Below, in pieces: positions 7,839 to 10,601 of a stretch of DNA of 10,601 nt (its first letter is position 1; the number at the start of each line of letters is the position of its first letter). This stretch comes from an archaeon (lineage in GTDB: Archaea > Thermoproteota > QMWL01). The DNA is taken from assembly GCA_003661605.2 (NCBI GenBank), contig QMWL02000015.1, positions 1 to 10,601 on the forward strand, written 5' to 3'. Below the pieces are notes generated by a model, which searched no databases, was not told the origin of the DNA, and saw only the letters and a list, made by a program, of their open reading frames with translations. A program made the position numbers and the translations under genes.

Positions 7839-8177
7839 TTATGCAGTATAATTGCCTTTGCCGCTAATATGCTGGCTAAGAAAGGCGCGTAAGGCTTTAT
7901 GGTCCTTATATCCGAGAAATCCGTCTACAGGATTGCCCTTGTGGAAGAGCAACACCATAGGGATCGCCATAACACTGTACCGACTGGCTAAACGAGGAAC
8001 CTCATCAACGTTAACTCTTGCAAAAACAACACCGGGGAACTCCTTTGAAACGTCCTCGAAAACGGGTTCAAATACGATACAGGGGGGACACCACTCTGCC
8101 CAGAAGTCGACAACTACCCATTCGTGACGGCTAAGTAGCTGCTCAAACTCTGCTTCACTTCGCACACGTACTACCAT
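7839..8177 (-). CDS. Thioredoxin-like protein with CPPC active site
   Basis: This is a complete 112-residue thioredoxin fold. The buried acid is D24 in VVVDFWAEWC, the active site is W29-C30-P31-P32-C33, and the cis-proline is P73 in AIPMVLLF. It ends with the usual final strand and helix (GFLGYKDHKALRAFL). There is no signal peptide, so it should act in the cytosol as a dithiol-disulfide reductase. Classical thioredoxins have CGPC; a proline in place of the glycine is expected to alter redox potential and partner choice. The gene lies inside the minus-strand run, 36 bases after the beta-domain paralogue and 14 bases before the membrane protein. There is no Shine-Dalgarno, but a TTAATTAA box is centred about 27 bases upstream of the ATG, so it may have its own leaderless promoter. 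Family assignment is firm; the target protein is unknown. Confidence 0.95.
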   Translation of the reverse strand: MVVRVRSEAEFEQLLSRHEWVVVDFWAEWCPPCIVFEPVFEDVSKEFPGVVFARVNVDEVPRLASRYSVMAIPMVLLFHKGNPVDGFLGYKDHKALRAFLSQHISGKGNYTA

Positions 8178-8200
8178 ATCCGCTTCGCTACAGGAACCCC

Positions 8201-8208
8201 TTAATTAA
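8201..8208 (-). promoter_or_regulatory. Possible TATA box for the thioredoxin gene
   Basis: The palindrome TTAATTAA occupies -24 to -31 relative to the thioredoxin ATG, the only AT-rich stretch in a 36-base gap. In archaea the TATA box lies about 26 bases upstream of transcription start, so this placement would fit a leaderless transcript. It could also be a chance palindrome inside an operon. Confidence 0.35.
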
Positions 8209-8213
8209 GCGTT

Positions 8214-8990
8214 CTACTTCGGTAGCTCGTATATGATATGAATCACGTACATACGACCTGGAAGAGGGCGTTCTAGCTTAGCTTGCAAAACAACACGATC
8301 GTTTTTCAGGACCCTAATGGGGATCACATCCTCCTCACGGACCTCGGGGTCATGAAGGTGATAGCACCAGTTTCGTACCTCAATGAGCTTAGCGCCTTGT
8401 GGAAGCCAGTATTCTTCTTCCGTAAATCCCCATACATCTGCTGTAGACTTCCCCACATAGTACTCCCACCTTCCATCTCCAAGAGGTGTTGCGTCCCGAG
8501 GCCACGTGTACTCGAAGAAAAAGCGCACAACTCCCCCCGGTCGAACCCGCCTACGGAACCCGATCGAAAACCGTACGATGTCCCTGCCAATTCGTTCGAC
8601 AAGAAGCGGGAGCTCCCCCTCCTCATCGTATGCACGCACATCGTGCACTTCTCCTCCTCCATCTGCGTACTCTCTCACTAGGTGCGTGCGTGTTTCGCTA
8701 CTCGCGTTCACCAACACCCAATGCTCCTGGGATCGCACATCGCCGTTTGACAGGATTTCATTACGCACTTTCAGATACAAGCGCACCCATCGAGTCACTC
8801 CCGGAAGCGCTCTGATCATGCAAAGAAGTGCCTGCTGCCAGTCGATAATCTTCCTCCTTCGCTTTACGATCCTGATTAGAAACGCTCCGCTCCCCTTCTG
8901 TGGTGCAGTAAGCAGCTTGTCAAGAGAGGGAAGTTCGCGAACCGGAACCCTAAGCGCCTGCTCTCCTCTAAGGAACACCCTGCTACACAT
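8214..8990 (-). CDS. Two-beta-domain protein, paralogue of the upstream winged-helix protein but lacking the winged helix
   Basis: This is an unrecognised 258-residue protein. From residue 49 onward it aligns with residues 97-304 of the gene immediately upstream. Shared blocks are IDW---L---RALPGVTRWVRLYL (49-72), VLVNASSE (92-99), HDVRAYDEEGELPL (116-129), VRPGG (149-153), FFFEYTWPRDA (157-167), STADVWG (182-188) and LPQGAKL (196-202), and both end in a strand-rich tail (YVIHIIYELP). Predicted structure is mostly beta, probably two sandwich domains. The first 48 residues replace the winged helix of its sister. There is no signal peptide or membrane helix, so it should be cytosolic. The ATG is one base after the upstream stop and has no Shine-Dalgarno, implying coupled translation and perhaps a fixed ratio. 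No catalytic residues are apparent. A complex with the sister protein is inference. Confidence 0.85.
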   Translation of the reverse strand: MCSRVFLRGEQALRVPVRELPSLDKLLTAPQKGSGAFLIRIVKRRRKIIDWQQALLCMIRALPGVTRWVRLYLKVRNEILSNGDVRSQEHWVLVNASSETRTHLVREYADGGGEVHDVRAYDEEGELPLLVERIGRDIVRFSIGFRRRVRPGGVVRFFFEYTWPRDATPLGDGRWEYYVGKSTADVWGFTEEEYWLPQGAKLIEVRNWCYHLHDPEVREEDVIPIRVLKNDRVVLQAKLERPLPGRMYVIHIIYELPK

Positions 8991-8991
8991 G

Positions 8992-9906
8992 TTAGAGCGA
9001 ATATTGAATACGGACGAGATACTTCCACCCGGGCTGTAGCCTTTCTCCTAATACGACAACTCGTGGCTCCTTAGGATCCCGATGGACCTTCACCACCAAG
9101 CCCTCTGGTACTTCGAAGTCCTCGAAGAGATGCCGTCTAATGCTTTCCGCAGCCACGATGCGAGCGCCTGGTGGCAACAAAACATCCGCCTCCACCACCC
9201 CCCATATATCGGAAGTGCTCAGCCCCAAGAGATATAACCACGTTTTCTCGTCGATACGCTTAGCGTCCTCCGGCCAGTAGTACTCGAGGGTGTGTCGAAA
9301 GAGCCCTCCTGGCGGTACTGGTTGGCGTGCATGAACCACTACACGAATTAGATCCTCGCTGATCTCCTCTACTTCAAGGGGTAACTCGCCCTCCGCATCA
9401 TAAGCGCGAATATCACGCACTCTTGCTCCTCCATTCTTAAACTCCCGCACAAGCTTCTCCCTTTCTTCAGAGCTACCGTTGACGAAGATCCAGTCGCTTA
9501 CTGTACGTGCGCCACCCTCCTCATCGATACGAACCCGATAGCGTAACCACAAACGTATCCAGCGAGTCGTTCCTGGTAGGCTTCGAAGAAGCTGTAAGTA
9601 TGTCTTAAGCCAATCAATCCGAAGAGCCCGTCGACTCACCAGCTGTACGCGAATCCCGCCAGATCGCACTTGAAGACCCTCCTCCTCGCGCGCTAAAACA
9701 CCCGCGCTTATTAGTGGCTCTAGCGCAGCCTCTAAGCGCTGCGGAGTAACTCCAAGCGTAGAAGCTGCCTCTGCTACGCTTTTACCAGCAATAAGCTCCC
9801 GAACGGCATCCAGGTGCTTAACAAGAGCTGTTACAAGCTGGAGGTCTCCATCCGTACTGGGAAGGCGTACGCTACGAAGACCTACGACCCTAACCGCTGG
9901 ACTCAA
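8992..9906 (-). CDS. Winged-helix plus two-beta-domain protein, unknown function
   Basis: This is an unrecognised 304-residue protein. Residues about 25-80 look like a winged helix: helices at 27-40, SVAEAASTLGVTPQRLEAAL as the helix-turn-helix (43-62), then ISAGVLAREEEGLQV as third helix end and wing. Residues 97-304 match the downstream paralogue (DWLKTYLQLLRSLPGTTRW, VRDIRAYDAEGELPLEVE, PVPPGG, TLEYYWPEDA, STSDIWG, LPPGARI) and are predicted to be mostly beta. The start is a TTG overlapping the preceding gene by 17 bases and preceded by GGTGAAGGG with five bases of spacing, which supports this start over others. The protein has no membrane segment. The winged helix may bind DNA or mediate protein contacts; a transcription role with a beta ligand-sensing domain is possible but unproven. 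Confidence 0.85.
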   Translation of the reverse strand: MSPAVRVVGLRSVRLPSTDGDLQLVTALVKHLDAVRELIAGKSVAEAASTLGVTPQRLEAALEPLISAGVLAREEEGLQVRSGGIRVQLVSRRALRIDWLKTYLQLLRSLPGTTRWIRLWLRYRVRIDEEGGARTVSDWIFVNGSSEEREKLVREFKNGGARVRDIRAYDAEGELPLEVEEISEDLIRVVVHARQPVPPGGLFRHTLEYYWPEDAKRIDEKTWLYLLGLSTSDIWGVVEADVLLPPGARIVAAESIRRHLFEDFEVPEGLVVKVHRDPKEPRVVVLGERLQPGWKYLVRIQYSL

Positions 9907-10480
9907 TGCTTCCCTTCACCGTTACTGTGTACTCATAGATTAACCCGGGTACTGGATTGGATACTGTATGCATTGCGACGAGATCTCGACCTACGCGCCG
10001 GGGCGTAAGCTCAGTTACTGCTTGCTTCTCTCCTCCCTCCCTCACCAGTCGGTGTACTGTGATCTTCTCTACGTTTAACGAGCTATCGATCGTTATCTGA
10101 ACGGTAAACGCCTCACAGGCAGTTGGCACGCGTACCTGGTACATAAACGTCGCGCGATCCCGCCGGAGTGTCCACGCTAATGCTTTGGGGCGTTGAAACC
10201 GAACATTGATCCGTCGTACTTCCCCTATCTGTATCGGAACTGATAGGCGTGCAACCGCCGTTCCCCGATAGGCGTCTGTTACCGCAAGCTTAATCAAGCC
10301 GAAGTCGTCCACAGCGCTTAATCCCGTGTACTCAGGAGCACCGAAGAAGGTGGTGGTTCCGAGTTCGAGGGGAAGGTGCTCGATAGGCTCCTCTTTGACG
10401 TTCATAACCTCAAAGTAGGTTAGAAAGCTAGCGTTGCCATCAGCTCCGATGCGGGTGAAGATCCTTAGATTGTGCATCAC
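9890..10480 (-). CDS. All-beta cytosolic protein, probably related in architecture to the two downstream proteins
   Basis: This is an unrecognised 196-residue protein predicted to be nearly all beta strand. Residues about 4-98 and 110-190 look like two sandwich domains. The order of elements echoes the next two genes: an acidic D-x-x-G turn (VDDFGLIKLAV, 57-67), a strand pair, a second domain beginning FMYQVRVPTACEAF (112-125), and a late PVPGLIYEYTVTV strand (177-188) that recalls PGWKYLVRIQY and PGRMYVIHIIY. Overall identity is too low for me to assert homology without a structure search. The start is either the GTG at 10480 or the ATG at 10477, directly after the stop of the upstream gene (TAA-GTG-ATG). 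Its end overlaps the next gene by 17 bases, so the genes are almost certainly co-transcribed. No signal peptide, membrane helix or catalytic motif is visible. Confidence 0.8.
   Translation of the reverse strand: MMHNLRIFTRIGADGNASFLTYFEVMNVKEEPIEHLPLELGTTTFFGAPEYTGLSAVDDFGLIKLAVTDAYRGTAVARLSVPIQIGEVRRINVRFQRPKALAWTLRRDRATFMYQVRVPTACEAFTVQITIDSSLNVEKITVHRLVREGGEKQAVTELTPRRVGRDLVAMHTVSNPVPGLIYEYTVTVKGSIESSG
9912..9920 (-). promoter_or_regulatory. Shine-Dalgarno site of the winged-helix gene
   Basis: GGTGAAGGG ends five bases before the TTG at 9906, inside the coding end of the preceding gene. It is the main support for the TTG start. Confidence 0.5.
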
Positions 10481-10601
10481 TTAGTCAAAAGGCAGATAGT
10501 AACCATTCAGTCGGAATAGAGCTTCAGGGTCCTCAGCTGGTTGCGCTAACCGCTCAGGTCCTGGTAGTTCAACAAGCATATTACCCGCTTTTAGCAAGTA
10601 C
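10481..10601 (-). CDS. C-terminal end of an unknown protein (5' part off the window)
   Basis: Reading leftward from the window edge, the frame is open for about 39 codons and ends in a TAA whose last base directly precedes the GTG start of the next gene. The residues include NMLVELPGPERLAQPAEDPE and the end sequence LNGYYLPFD. Zero spacing to the next gene and protein-like composition support a genuine coding end in the same operon. The stretch is too short to name a family. Confidence 0.6.
   Translation of the reverse strand, partial: YLLKAGNMLVELPGPERLAQPAEDPEALFRLNGYYLPFD

Noticed and set aside
8283..8681. 132-codon plus-strand and 112-codon minus-strand open frames
   Set aside because: Both are out-of-frame readings of the same conserved beta-domain gene.
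8506..9039. 177-codon open frame on the plus strand
   Set aside because: It lies opposite the beta-domain gene with conserved paralogue motifs, and its product is rich in Arg, Ser, Thr and Pro with no fold-like pattern.
8214..9906. One long gene split by a frameshift
   Set aside because: The two halves are full-length paralogues of each other, each with its own start, so this is a duplication and not a broken gene.

Overview
The window is densely coded. Gaps between genes are at most about 52 bases, several neighbouring genes overlap, and start codons include GTG and TTG. I recognise no rRNA, tRNA, CRISPR array, transposase or phage gene. The most likely source is an uncultivated archaeon, perhaps a thermophile. 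Three things suggest this: a surface protein with a beta-propeller, Ig-like domains, one C-terminal membrane anchor and 14 N-glycosylation sequons; short M29-type peptidases; and TATA-like boxes about 25-31 bases upstream of two start codons that may be leaderless. A bacterium cannot be excluded from sequence reading alone, and Shine-Dalgarno-like sites precede some genes.

Layout. At the left edge, the 3' part of a plus-strand gene for a membrane-anchored surface beta-propeller protein (3-1727) runs into two tandem minus-strand M29-like aminopeptidase paralogues (1701-2687 and 2689-3702). Divergent from these is a plus-strand MFS transporter gene (3730-4875). Its stop codon shares a CTAG with the stop codon of the next minus-strand gene.

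The rest (4872-10601) is one minus-strand run that looks like a single operon. In transcription order it holds: the C-terminal end of an unknown gene cut by the window edge; a 196-residue all-beta protein; a 304-residue winged-helix plus beta-domain protein; a 258-residue paralogue of it without the winged helix; a CPPC thioredoxin; a roughly 12-helix membrane protein with a proline-rich cytosolic tail; and a cytosolic eight-repeat PQQ-like beta-propeller fused to a helical region and a C-terminal winged-helix-like domain.

The minus-strand run is the best candidate for an undescribed system. It combines a membrane hub, soluble beta-sandwich proteins (one with a putative DNA- or protein-binding winged helix), a redox protein and a propeller scaffold. 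None of the non-thioredoxin members has recognisable catalytic residues, which favours a structural, sensing or assembly role. That role is inference. The two peptidases and the MFS transporter look like ordinary peptide turnover and small-molecule transport genes.
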